Shown: piece by piece, positions 1-6,857 of the stretch
Position numbering within the stretch: the first letter of the stretch is position 1
How the letters are laid out: each line of letters opens with the position of its first letter
Assembly: GCA_023392225.1 (NCBI GenBank)
Contig: JAEVZM010000374.1
Location: 1-21,684 of the forward strand
Source of the DNA: Pseudomonadota bacterium
GTDB lineage: Bacteria; Pseudomonadota; Alphaproteobacteria; Rhizobiales; Kaistiaceae
DNA length: 21,684 nt
Direction: 5' to 3'
Made by a program: the position numbers and the translations under genes
The notes under the pieces: generated by a model
What the model was told of the DNA's origin: nothing
Database searches by the model: none
What the model saw: only the letters and a program-made list of their open reading frames with translations

Positions 1-480
1 GTGGCCGATCCCTGCCGCGTGGAGCACGTCCCAGGGAAACAGCTCGCCCGGATCCTCCTTGCGGAGCGGCGCGATGTCGGAATGGGCGAGCACGCGCTCG
101 GGCGGGATCGGGTGGCGGCCGAGGATGGCGCGCGACAGGGCGATCACGGCCGCGATCTGCACGTCCGGAAACGGCCGGTAGCCGAAATTGTGGCCGGGAT
201 TGACGATCTCGATGCCGACCGAGCGGGTATTGAGGTCGGTCTCCTCGAACCATGAGCCGCGCCCGGCGTGCCAGGCGCGCCGCGCCTCCTCGACGAGCTG
301 CACCACCCGGCCGTCCTCATGGACGACGTAATGGCTCGACACCTGCGACGCCGGATTGCACAGCCAGCGCACCGCGCCCTCGCCGGAGAGCATGCCGGTG
401 TAGTGGAGAAGGAGGACGTCGACCGGCTTGGCCGGATCGCGATCATTGTGGTTCGGCGAAGGGTCCTGTTCGATCATCAT
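1..480 (-). CDS. N-acetylmuramoyl-L-alanine amidase, AmpD-like (3' end outside window)
   Basis: Partial gene: it reads from ATG at 480 leftwards with no stop before base 1, giving 160 visible codons. It matches the Amidase_2/AmpD family of zinc amidases, which cut the bond between N-acetylmuramic acid and the stem peptide in peptidoglycan recycling or remodelling. The visible motifs are LLHYTGM near residues 25-31 (first zinc His), SSHYVVHEDGRVVQLV, AWHAGRGSW, NTRSVGIEIVNPGHNFGY and AHSDIAPLRKEDPG (second zinc His plus the acidic ligand). These are the expected catalytic landmarks in the expected order. No signal peptide is seen, so a cytoplasmic recycling enzyme is likely. The start is supported by GGAG eight bases upstream; the adjacent ATG at 477 is an alternative. 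In many Rhizobiales a gene like this sits near the DjlA-type chaperone, which also lies nearby here. Which amidase subgroup it belongs to is not decided. Confidence 0.88.
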   Translation of the reverse strand, partial: MMIEQDPSPNHNDRDPAKPVDVLLLHYTGMLSGEGAVRWLCNPASQVSSHYVVHEDGRVVQLVEEARRAWHAGRGSWFEETDLNTRSVGIEIVNPGHNFGYRPFPDVQIAAVIALSRAILGRHPIPPERVLAHSDIAPLRKEDPGELFPWDVLHAAGIGH

Positions 481-494
481 GCGCGAGGCTCCGA

Positions 495-513
495 TTCGGC
501 GGGAATAGCCGAA
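495..513. promoter_or_regulatory. Perfect inverted repeat in the divergent amidase/ZIP promoter gap
   Basis: Arms TTCGGC (495-500) and GCCGAA (508-513) flank a 7-base centre in the 68-base gap between two divergent genes. The symmetry and position would suit a dimeric regulator, or a short hairpin in one leader. No regulator is assigned, and 6-base arms are not rare in such GC-rich DNA. Confidence 0.35.
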
Positions 514-548
514 CGCGGCCGGGGACACCACGGGGAACGGGGCGACTC

Positions 549-1289
549 ATGGCGCTGATGGCGCTCGGCTGGGGGCTGATTGCCGGCGGCGCCGGGATGA
601 TCGGGGCGCTGATCGCCTGGATTGCCCGTCCCTCGCACCGGGCGATCGGCATCGCCATGGCCTTCGCCTGCGGCATCCTCCTGTCGGTGGCCGCGTTCGA
701 GCTGTTCGACGAGGCCTTCGCCCGCGCCGGCTTCTGGCCGGCGGCGCTCGGCTTCCTCTTCGGCGCGGTGCTGTTCGCCGCCGGCCTCGGCTGGCTCGAC
801 CGGCGCGGCGCCGGCCATCGGCGGCTGTCGGCCGTCAACCAGATCGGCGCCCGCGACTCGGCCAGCATGGTGGCGCTCGGCACCGTGCTCGACGGCATCC
901 CCAAGGCGCTGATCATCGGCGTCAGCTTCTATACCGGCGAAGGCGTCGGGCTTTCGGCGGTGGCCGCGGTGTTCCTCGCCAGCGTCCCCGAGAGCCTCGC
1001 CTCCTCGACCCGCATGCGCACCATCGGCCGCAGCGAGCGCTACGTGCTTGGGGTCTGGGCGCTGGTCACGGTGGTCACCGGGCTCGCCGCGCTCGCCGGC
1101 TACATGCTCCTCGGCGATGTCGACCCGCGCGGCCGCGCCTTCCTGCAGGCGTTCGCCGGCGGGGCGTTCCTCGTCTCGATCGTCGACGGGATGATCCCGC
1201 AGATCTTCGCCGAGGCGCGCGACCTCGCCGGGGTGGTCACCGCGCTCGGCTTCCTCACTGGCTACGCCCTGTCGCACTTCATCGGCTGA
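549..1289 (+). CDS. ZIP-family-like integral membrane protein, metal motif degenerate
   Basis: This 246-residue, strongly hydrophobic protein has about seven or eight predicted membrane segments and the general layout of the ZIP (Zrt/Irt-like) metal transporter family. The paired ZIP landmarks are recognisable but altered. The usual HNxPEG-type motif of membrane segment 4 reads DGIPKA (residues 115-120), and the segment-5 motif reads SVPESL (145-150). The canonical His and Glu of the first metal motif are therefore missing, so zinc transport cannot be assumed. The ATG at 549 is preferred because AACGGGG lies just upstream and membrane segment 1 begins right after it. The frame stays open leftwards to 252, but that part overlaps the divergent amidase. 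It is convergent with the djlA-like gene, with only two bases between the stop codons. Confidence 0.72.
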   Translation: MALMALGWGLIAGGAGMIGALIAWIARPSHRAIGIAMAFACGILLSVAAFELFDEAFARAGFWPAALGFLFGAVLFAAGLGWLDRRGAGHRRLSAVNQIGARDSASMVALGTVLDGIPKALIIGVSFYTGEGVGLSAVAAVFLASVPESLASSTRMRTIGRSERYVLGVWALVTVVTGLAALAGYMLLGDVDPRGRAFLQAFAGGAFLVSIVDGMIPQIFAEARDLAGVVTALGFLTGYALSHFIG

Positions 1290-1291
1290 GG

Positions 1292-1987
1292 TCAGCGCCG
1301 CTCGATCTGGATGCGCTGCCAGGCGAGGTTGATCGCCGCCATACGCTCATGGGCGATCGCCGCCGCCTGCGGCGGCAGCCCGCGGCCGATCATCCGGTCG
1401 GGGTGGTTCTCGGCGGCAAGCGCCCGGTAGCGCGCCCGGATCTCGGCGATCGGCTGCTCGCGGCCGATGCCGAGGATCGCATAGGGATCGCCCTCCTCCG
1501 GCACGACGTGACGGGCGACGATCCGCTCGAAGCAGCGCTCCTCGATGCCGAAGATCGCGGCGACATCGGCGAGATAGGCCATCTCGCGCTCGTGCACGGC
1601 GCCGTCGGCCTTGGCGATGGCGAAGAGGCCATCGAGCACGTCCTCCCGGCCGTGCGGATCGTCGGCATAGAAGGCGGCGACCTGGCGCGCGTAGGATTCG
1701 TAGCCGGCGACGTCGCGCTTGGCGAGGTCGAAGATCCGCCGGACGTTCTTCTCCTCCGATGCCGGCACCGCGAACATGCGGCGGAACGCGGCGACCTCGT
1801 CGGCGGTGACCACGCCGTCGGCCTTGGCCATCTTGGCCGAGAGCGCGATCAGGGCCATCGAGAAGGCGACCTGGCGTCGCGTCTCGGCGTCCATCCCGAC
1901 GAGGAGCCCGACGAACCAGTCGGCGGCGTGGCCGATGGCGTCGGCGCCGCTGGTGGCGATGTCACTGATGCAGACCCAGAGTGTCAT
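1292..1987 (-). CDS. djlA: DjlA-like co-chaperone (TerB domain plus C-terminal J domain)
   Basis: 231 residues. An N-terminal segment is followed by a TerB-like helical domain (about residues 35-150). This contains two repeats of the type AKxDGxVxxxE: KADGVVTADE and KADGAVHERE, the acidic metal-binding-like pattern of the family. A C-terminal J domain (about 165-231) holds the diagnostic HPD in ENHPDRM, so it should stimulate the ATPase of DnaK. Classical DjlA has an N-terminal membrane anchor; here the N terminus is only moderately hydrophobic, so attachment is uncertain. The ATG at 1987 has AGGATCAGG just upstream, and the opening residues resemble rhizobial DjlA-type proteins. It ends two bases from the ZIP-like gene that reads towards it. 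Confidence 0.85.
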   Translation of the reverse strand: MTLWVCISDIATSGADAIGHAADWFVGLLVGMDAETRRQVAFSMALIALSAKMAKADGVVTADEVAAFRRMFAVPASEEKNVRRIFDLAKRDVAGYESYARQVAAFYADDPHGREDVLDGLFAIAKADGAVHEREMAYLADVAAIFGIEERCFERIVARHVVPEEGDPYAILGIGREQPIAEIRARYRALAAENHPDRMIGRGLPPQAAAIAHERMAAINLAWQRIQIERR

Positions 1988-2078
1988 GACCTGATCCTAG
2001 GAACTCGTGCTGGGACATTCCAGCGGCGGAATTGCGGCTGATGCATTCCGCCGCGGCCCGCGCTAGAGGGCACCGGGC

Positions 2079-2954
2079 ATGGTCCGCTCGCGCGATTCCC
2101 TCGGCCTCATCCTCGGCCTGGTTGCCGTCGTCCTGTTCGGCGGCTCGCTGCCGGCGACCCGGATCGCGGTGCTGTCGCTCGATCCCTTTTTCGTGACCGC
2201 CGGCCGCGGGCTGGTCGCGGGGCTGGTCGGCCTCGCCATCGTCGTCCTCGGCCGGATGCCGTTCCCGACCGCCCATGCCGGGCGTATCGCCGCCATTGCC
2301 GCATGCCTGGTGATCGGCTTCCCGGCCGCCCTGTCGGTGGCAACGGTCACGGTTCCCGCCTCGCACGGCAGCATCATCCTCGCGCTCCTGCCGATCGCCA
2401 CCACCATCGGCGCCGTGCTCTTCGCCGGCGAGCGCCCGTCCCTCGCCTTCTGGCTGATCACCCTCGTCGGAGCCGGCCTGGTCGCCGCCTTCGCGCTCCG
2501 CGAGGACGACCTCGGGCTCGCGGTCGGCGACATCCTCCTCGTCGCAGGCGTTCTCGTCTGCGGCTGCGGCTATGCACTCGCCGCAATGCTGTCGCGGGTG
2601 ATCCCGGGCTGGCAGGTGATCTCCTGGGCGGTGGTGTTCAGCCTGCCGGTGACGCTTCCCGCGACCGTGGCCCTGTGGCCGGCCGATGCCGGCGCGGCCC
2701 CGGCGGCGGCCTGGCTCGGCATCGCCTATGGCGGCGTGATCAGCCAGTTCGTCGCCTATGCGATCTGGAACGCGGCGCTCGCCATGGGCGGCGTCGCCCG
2801 CATCGGCCAGCTCCAGCTGCTCCAGCCCTTCGTCACCTTCCTGATCGCGATGCCGCTCCTCGGCGAGCGGATCGATGCCGCCACGGTCGCCTTCGCCGTC
2901 GCGGTCGGCGTGGTCGTCGCCCTCGGCCGGCGCGCCGCGATCCGGCGGCTTTGA
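2079..2954 (+). CDS. DMT superfamily permease (two EamA domains)
   Basis: 291 residues with about ten hydrophobic segments arranged as two EamA repeats (roughly 10-140 and 150-285). This is the usual size of bacterial drug/metabolite transporters of the RhaT/YdcZ/EamA type. Typical features include FGGSLPATRIAV near the start, the segment ending in FAGERPS around residue 120, and PLLGERID near residue 260, the conserved GE position at the end of each repeat. The substrate cannot be read from sequence; members of this family export amino acids, purines or other small metabolites. The start at 2079 follows GAGGG about ten bases upstream. The gene is convergent with the GntR regulator, with 22 bases between them, and shows no operon partner. 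Confidence 0.85.
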   Translation: MVRSRDSLGLILGLVAVVLFGGSLPATRIAVLSLDPFFVTAGRGLVAGLVGLAIVVLGRMPFPTAHAGRIAAIAACLVIGFPAALSVATVTVPASHGSIILALLPIATTIGAVLFAGERPSLAFWLITLVGAGLVAAFALREDDLGLAVGDILLVAGVLVCGCGYALAAMLSRVIPGWQVISWAVVFSLPVTLPATVALWPADAGAAPAAAWLGIAYGGVISQFVAYAIWNAALAMGGVARIGQLQLLQPFVTFLIAMPLLGERIDAATVAFAVAVGVVVALGRRAAIRRL

Positions 2955-2960
2955 GGCCGC
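2945..2960. terminator. Short hairpin over the EamA stop codon
   Basis: GCGGC (2945-2949) and GCCGC (2956-2960) pair around a six-base loop that includes the TGA of the EamA gene, in the convergent gap before the regulator. The stem is only five bases and no T-run follows, so this is a weak terminator candidate. Confidence 0.3.
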
Positions 2961-2976
2961 GGCGCGGGCGGACTCC

Positions 2977-3867
2977 TCAGCTCCGGGCGGTGGAGCGGAG
3001 CAGCGTCTCGCGGGCCGAGGCGAGATGCCGCCTGCAGGCGTCCTCGACCGCCTCGCCATCCCGGCTGAAGAGGGCGTCGATATAGGCAAGGTGCTCGCGG
3101 ATCGCGACCTCGTTCCGCTGCCGCTCGTCGCGCTTGTTCCACTGATAGTGGTAGTGGAAGATCAGCGTGATCAGGTCGTAGAAGCCGTCGATGAAGCGGT
3201 TGGGCATGGCCGCGTTGACGAGCCGGTGGAAGCGGCTGTCGAGGTCGGAGAAGTCGTGGTAGCGCCACGCGACGTCCTCGAGGAGCTCGGCGTGCTCGGC
3301 CCGGATCGCGGCAAGCTGCTGCCACGGCGGCGCGCCTTCCGGCAGCGCGGCGAAGGCCCGGGCCGAGCGCAGCTCGAACATCTCGCGGATCTCGAACAGC
3401 TCGAGCGAGAAGGTGGGGGTGAAGCCCTTGAACACCCAGCCGGCATTGGGGCGCTTGTCGATCAGCCCGAAGCGCTGGAAGCGGTTGAGGAACTCGCGGA
3501 TGCCGGTGGTGGCGACGCCGAACTGGCGCGCCAGCTCGAGCTCGTTGATCGTGGTACCGGGACGGGCATCGTCACGCAGCATCCACTCCATGAAGCGCCG
3601 CTCGACCTGCTCGGACATCGCCACCGTCTCGGTCTCGGGATAGCGGAAATCGAGGCCGGCCGTCGATCCCACCACGCGATGCCGACCGCTCCCCAGCACG
3701 ACGCCGCGCTCCGCGAGCACCGCGATGACCTTCCGGACCGTCGTCCGGCTGACCCCGAGACGGGTGCTCAACGCGGTCTCCGAGGGCAGGCTCGCCCCCG
3801 CATCGAGCCCGAGGATCAGGTCCATGAGGCCGTTGAAGGTGCGCTTGAACACCACGTCGGTCTTCAT
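2977..3867 (-). CDS. GntR-family regulator, FCD type, with two apparent HTH segments
   Basis: 296 residues, longer than the usual 220-250 of FadR-type GntR proteins. Residues about 8-68 form a GntR-like winged helix (LPSETALSTRLGVSRTTVRK, then a wing). Residues about 84-150 look like a second winged helix (INELELARQFGVATTGIREF, then GLIDKRPNAGWVFKG). Residues about 153-290 are an FCD ligand-binding domain with the probable metal ligands D210, H214, H259 and H281. FCD regulators bind carboxylates, sugars or sugar acids. It is divergently placed from the ABC transporter that starts at 3997, so it most likely controls that operon and perhaps itself. The ATG at 3867 is used, although no strong Shine-Dalgarno is seen (GGGAGGGAC is 7-15 bases upstream). 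Which domain contacts the operator is unknown. Confidence 0.86.
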   Translation of the reverse strand: MKTDVVFKRTFNGLMDLILGLDAGASLPSETALSTRLGVSRTTVRKVIAVLAERGVVLGSGRHRVVGSTAGLDFRYPETETVAMSEQVERRFMEWMLRDDARPGTTINELELARQFGVATTGIREFLNRFQRFGLIDKRPNAGWVFKGFTPTFSLELFEIREMFELRSARAFAALPEGAPPWQQLAAIRAEHAELLEDVAWRYHDFSDLDSRFHRLVNAAMPNRFIDGFYDLITLIFHYHYQWNKRDERQRNEVAIREHLAYIDALFSRDGEAVEDACRRHLASARETLLRSTARS

Positions 3868-3928
3868 GTCTCGGCTGTCCCTCCCCCGCGCTGCGCGTGT
3901 TCCTATTGGGCACTTTCTGCGTAAAAAA

Positions 3929-3957
3929 CAATTTGATTAACGCCCCTCAATTGGATT
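3929..3957. repeat. Direct repeat in the regulator/ABC intergenic region
   Basis: CAATTTGATT (3929-3938) and CAATTGGATT (3948-3957) are ten-base copies with one mismatch, 19 bases apart start to start, or about two helical turns. They lie in the unusually AT-rich gap between the GntR gene and the ABC operon, so they could be tandem half-sites for the regulator or a second factor. Confidence 0.4.
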
Positions 3958-3977
3958 TTTGTCCATAAGGGACGAAA
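3957..3977. promoter_or_regulatory. Near-palindromic candidate operator upstream of the ABC operon
   Basis: TTTTGTCC (3957-3964) and GGACGAAA (3970-3977) form eight-base arms with seven of eight pairs, around the five-base centre ATAAG. The site ends 20 bases before the GTG start of the permease, close enough to block transcription or early elongation. Its size and symmetry suit a dimeric GntR-type protein, and the divergent FCD regulator is the obvious candidate. Confidence 0.5.
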
Positions 3978-3996
3978 CGTAACCTGGGGAGGAAAC

Positions 3997-5043
3997 GTGG
4001 TCGAAGCGGCAACCGAGTCGCGTGGGCAGGAGACCCGCGAGCGCGAAAGCCCGCCGAGCGGCTCTGCGGCCATCGCTCTTGGCCTCCGCCTTCTCGGCTT
4101 CGGTCCGCTCCTCATCCTCGTCGTCCTGGTTGCGGCGATCGGGCTGACCACGCCGGCCTTCGTCAGCCCGATCAACATCGGCAACGTCATCGCCCAGACC
4201 GCGGTGATCGCGATCGTCGCGGTCGGCCAGCAGATCGTCATCCTCGGCCGCGGCATCGACCTCTCGGTCGGCTCGAGCCTGGCGCTCGCCACGGTCATCG
4301 GCGGCCTGGTCTACCGGCAGGTGGACTCCGCCGCCCTGGTCATGCTGGCGATGCTCGCCACGGCCGTCGCCGTCGGCGCGATCAACGGCAGCGTCTACGT
4401 CTTCGGCCGCCTGCCCCACCCCTTCATCATCACCCTCGCCACGCTCAGCATCGCCCGCGGTCTCGCGCTCGAGCTGTCGATCGGCCACACCACGATGCGT
4501 GGCATGCCCGATGCGATCGGCTGGATCGGCAGCGGCGCGAGCTTCGGCATCCCCAACTCATTCTTCGTCGTCCTTGCCGTCGCCGGCCTCGTGGCGCTGA
4601 TGGCCAAGCGCATGGTCTGGGGCCGCTGGATCTACGCGGTCGGCGCCGCCCCGCAGGCGGCGCGCGAGATGGGCATCCCGGTCCGCGGCGTCATCATCTC
4701 GACCTACATCATCTCCGGCCTCTGCGTGGGGATCGGGGCGATCGTCCTCGCCGGACGGACCCAGGCCGCCTCGCCGCTCTACGGCAACCTCCTCGAGCTC
4801 GACACCATCGCCGCGGTGATCATCGGCGGAGCGAGCTTCCTCGGCGGGCGCGGCCATGTCGGGCATGCCCTGATCGGGGCGGTGATGATCGGCGTGATCC
4901 GCAACGCCCTCAACCTCCTCAACGTCAGCGTCTTCTTCCAGATGATCGCGATCGGCGTCGTCATCGTCGTCGCGGTCGAGGCCGACGTGCTCCGCAACTA
5001 TCTCGAGGGCCGCGCCCGGAACCTTCAGGCGAAGTCGCAATGA
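3997..5043 (+). CDS. ABC transporter permease, RbsC type
   Basis: 348 residues, family BPD_transp_2 (ribose/sugar-type permeases). A polar N-terminal tail of about 35 residues precedes roughly eight to ten membrane segments. Family landmarks are GQQIVILGRGIDLSVGSSLA (about 85-104), the LPHPFIITLATLSIARGLAL region, and the cytoplasmic coupling stretch YAVGAAPQAAREMGIPV followed by DTIAAVIIGGASFLGGRGHVG. A single permease presumably works as a homodimer. The start is GTG at 3997, with GGGGAGG ending four bases upstream; no other start fits as well. The stop overlaps the ATPase start (ATGA at 5040), so the two are translationally coupled. Homology suggests a sugar or polyol, but the substrate is not determined. 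Confidence 0.93.
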   Translation: MVEAATESRGQETRERESPPSGSAAIALGLRLLGFGPLLILVVLVAAIGLTTPAFVSPINIGNVIAQTAVIAIVAVGQQIVILGRGIDLSVGSSLALATVIGGLVYRQVDSAALVMLAMLATAVAVGAINGSVYVFGRLPHPFIITLATLSIARGLALELSIGHTTMRGMPDAIGWIGSGASFGIPNSFFVVLAVAGLVALMAKRMVWGRWIYAVGAAPQAAREMGIPVRGVIISTYIISGLCVGIGAIVLAGRTQAASPLYGNLLELDTIAAVIIGGASFLGGRGHVGHALIGAVMIGVIRNALNLLNVSVFFQMIAIGVVIVVAVEADVLRNYLEGRARNLQAKSQ

Positions 5044-5804
5044 GCGCCGTCGCCGCCTCGCCCGTGCTCACCGTCCGCCAGGCGCAGAAGCGCTTCGGCG
5101 CGGTCCAGGCGCTCCGGAACGTCAGCTTCGACGCCTATCGCGGCGAGGTGCTGGCGCTGCTCGGCGACAACGGCGCTGGCAAGTCGACGCTGGTCAAGTG
5201 CATCAGCGGCGTCCATGCGCTCGACGAGGGCGAGATCCTGCTCGATGGCGAGAGCGCCTCGCTGCATTCGCCGGCGGCCGCACGGCAGGCCGGCATCGAG
5301 ACCGTCTACCAGGACCTCGCGCTGTTCGACAACCTGACCCCGGCGCAGAACTTCTACTGCGGCCGCGAGCTGGCGTCGCCGCGCTGGCTCCCCCGCGGCT
5401 TCCGCTTCCTCAACGCCCGCCAGATGGACCGCGAGGCGGCGGCGGTGATCGAGCGGCTGAAGGTGCGGCTGCCGAAATTCGACGCGCCGGTGGCGCTGAT
5501 GTCCGGCGGCCAGCGGCAGGCGATCGCGGTCGCCCGCGCCACCGTCTTCGCGCGGAAGGTCGTCATCCTCGACGAGCCGACCGCGGCGCTCGGCGTGCGG
5601 GAATCACGAAAGGTCCTCGACCTCATCGTCCAGCTCCGGGCGGAGGGCAACGCGGTGATCCTGATCACCCACAACATGGAGCATGTGGTGGAGCTCGCCG
5701 ACCGCGCCGTGGTGCTCCGGCAGGGACGAAAGGTGGGCGAGCTCAGGCCCAACAAGGAAAACCAGCAGGAGCTGGTGGCCATGATCGTCGGCGCAGCGGG
5801 TTAG
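5040..5804 (+). CDS. ABC transporter ATPase, single-domain FrcA-like
   Basis: 254 residues with one nucleotide-binding domain: Walker A GDNGAGKST (about 42-50), Q-loop in VYQDLALF, signature MSGGQRQAIAVARA, Walker B KVVILDEPTAALG and switch His in ITHNMEH. Most ribose-type systems use a fused double-domain ATPase of about 500 residues. Single-domain versions such as FrcA also exist and act as homodimers, and this gene belongs to that shorter class. It overlaps the permease gene by four bases and supplies energy to it. The frame ends at 5804 and is followed by a structured 76-base gap before the binding-protein gene. Confidence 0.93.
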   Translation: MSAVAASPVLTVRQAQKRFGAVQALRNVSFDAYRGEVLALLGDNGAGKSTLVKCISGVHALDEGEILLDGESASLHSPAAARQAGIETVYQDLALFDNLTPAQNFYCGRELASPRWLPRGFRFLNARQMDREAAAVIERLKVRLPKFDAPVALMSGGQRQAIAVARATVFARKVVILDEPTAALGVRESRKVLDLIVQLRAEGNAVILITHNMEHVVELADRAVVLRQGRKVGELRPNKENQQELVAMIVGAAG

Positions 5805-5811
5805 CGGGCTT

Positions 5812-5830
5812 GCCGCGCGAGAGACGCGGC
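5812..5830 (+). other. Intercistronic hairpin 1 between ATPase and binding-protein genes
   Basis: GCCGCG (5812-5817) pairs perfectly with CGCGGC (5825-5830) around a seven-base loop, just after the ATPase stop codon. No T-run follows, so mRNA processing or stability is as likely as termination. Confidence 0.45.
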
Positions 5831-5836
5831 GGAACG

Positions 5837-5864
5837 GGATCGACCCCCGTGACCGGGGCGATCC
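5837..5864 (+). other. Intercistronic hairpin 2, just upstream of the binding-protein gene
   Basis: GGATCG (5837-5842) pairs with CGATCC (5859-5864). After a single bulged A, CCCC pairs with GGGG, leaving a seven-base loop. That makes about ten base pairs ending eight bases before the GGAGGAAGG ribosome site of the next gene. Such structures often give binding-protein genes a more stable separate mRNA. Confidence 0.5.
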
Positions 5865-5880
5865 AGAACGGGAGGAAGGC

Positions 5881-6801
5881 ATGCACCTGAAGAAGCTGTT
5901 CGCCGGGATCGGCCTCGCGATGATCGTCGCCGGCCCCGCACTCGCCAGCGACCACGAGGTCAAGATCGGATTCATCACCAAGTTCCCTGTGCCGTTCTTC
6001 GCCACCATGGAGAACGCCGCCAAGGCCTATGCCGAGGCCCATCCGGGTGTCGAGATCATCTACGGCCAGGGCAGTGCTGCGACCGACATCGAGGGCCAGA
6101 TCGCGCTCATCGAATCGATGACCGCCCAGGGCGTGCAGGGCATCGCCCTCACCCCGGTCGACCCCACCGTGGCGACGGCCCTCGACGCCGCCATCGCCAA
6201 CGGGGTCAAGGTCGTCCTCATGGACAACAACATCCCCGACTGGGACGGCCGCACCGCGCTCGCCACCACCGACAACTACGCCGCGGGCAAGATCGCCGGC
6301 GAGCACCTTGCGACGCTGCTCAAGGACGGTGACACGCTCGGCATCCTCGAAGGCGTCCCCGGCGTGCCCTCGCTCGACGACCGGGTCAACGGCATGCTCG
6401 AGGGCCTCGGCGGGGTGAAGGTCGACATCGTCGGCCGCCTGCCCACCAACTGCACCGAGGAGCTCGGCATCAGCGCCGCGGAGGACCTCCTCACCAAGCA
6501 TCCGGACCTCAAGGCGATCTACGCCGCCTGCGGCCCGCCCGCGGCCGGTGCCGCGCAGGCGATCAAGAACGCCGGGATCGCCGGCGACGCCATCGTCCTC
6601 GTCGGCTTCGACTTCTGCTGCGGCGAGGCCGAGGCGCTGGAGGCCGGCATCGAGGACGCCACCGTGGCGCAGTTCCCGTCCAAGATGGCCGAGCTCGGCG
6701 TCGACGCGCTGGTCAAGGCGATCCGCGGCGAAGAGGTCTCCTCGCTGATCGACTCCGGCGCGGCCCTCGTCACCCCGGACAACATGGCCGACTTCCAGTA
6801 G
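5881..6801 (+). CDS. Periplasmic binding protein, RbsB type, atypical pocket
   Basis: 306 residues with a Sec signal peptide (charged HLKK, hydrophobic core, predicted cleavage after A22 in GPALA). The fold is Peripla_BP_4, the ribose-binding-protein class, and it delivers a ligand to the upstream permease/ATPase. Positions typical of RbsB ligand contacts are kept: F39-F40, D94 (TPVDP), R168 (LDDR), D244 (VGFD) and Q264 (ATVAQ). The Asn-Asp pair that usually follows the sixth strand is instead Cys217-Gly218 (YAACGPPAAG). The loop after GFD holds Cys246-Cys247, and a fourth Cys is at 191. The ligand may therefore be unlike common sugars. The ribosome site GGGAGGAAGG immediately before ATG 5881 is strong, as expected for the most abundant component. 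No catabolic genes adjoin to hint at the substrate. Confidence 0.9.
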   Translation: MHLKKLFAGIGLAMIVAGPALASDHEVKIGFITKFPVPFFATMENAAKAYAEAHPGVEIIYGQGSAATDIEGQIALIESMTAQGVQGIALTPVDPTVATALDAAIANGVKVVLMDNNIPDWDGRTALATTDNYAAGKIAGEHLATLLKDGDTLGILEGVPGVPSLDDRVNGMLEGLGGVKVDIVGRLPTNCTEELGISAAEDLLTKHPDLKAIYAACGPPAAGAAQAIKNAGIAGDAIVLVGFDFCCGEAEALEAGIEDATVAQFPSKMAELGVDALVKAIRGEEVSSLIDSGAALVTPDNMADFQ

Positions 6802-6821
6802 GCCCGCACGGCAAGGCCGGG

Positions 6822-6840
6822 CGCGGACCGCCGTTCCGCG
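6822..6840. terminator. Hairpin in the convergent gap after the ABC operon
   Basis: CGCGGA (6822-6827) and TCCGCG (6835-6840) form a perfect six-base stem with a seven-base loop; a GGG/CCC extension is possible across a bulge. It lies between the binding-protein stop and the end of the opposing secreted-protein gene, and could serve both. There is no T-tract. Confidence 0.4.
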
Positions 6841-6857
6841 GCGCCCGCGACCGGTTC

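Noticed and set aside
252..548. An upstream extension of the ZIP-like gene to an earlier start
   Set aside because: The extra residues are Arg/Pro-rich, overlap the divergent amidase, and lack a ribosome site; ATG 549 begins right at the first membrane segment.
1285..1297. A terminator at the ZIP/DjlA convergent stops
   Set aside because: GCTGAGGTCAGC is symmetrical, but its two-base centre leaves only about four usable pairs; too weak to list.
3868..3996. Specific -35/-10 pairs for the GntR gene and the ABC operon
   Set aside because: Several AT-rich hexamers exist (TTGGGC, TTGATT, TTGTTT), but none pairs with a good partner at 16-18 bases, so no start site is claimed.
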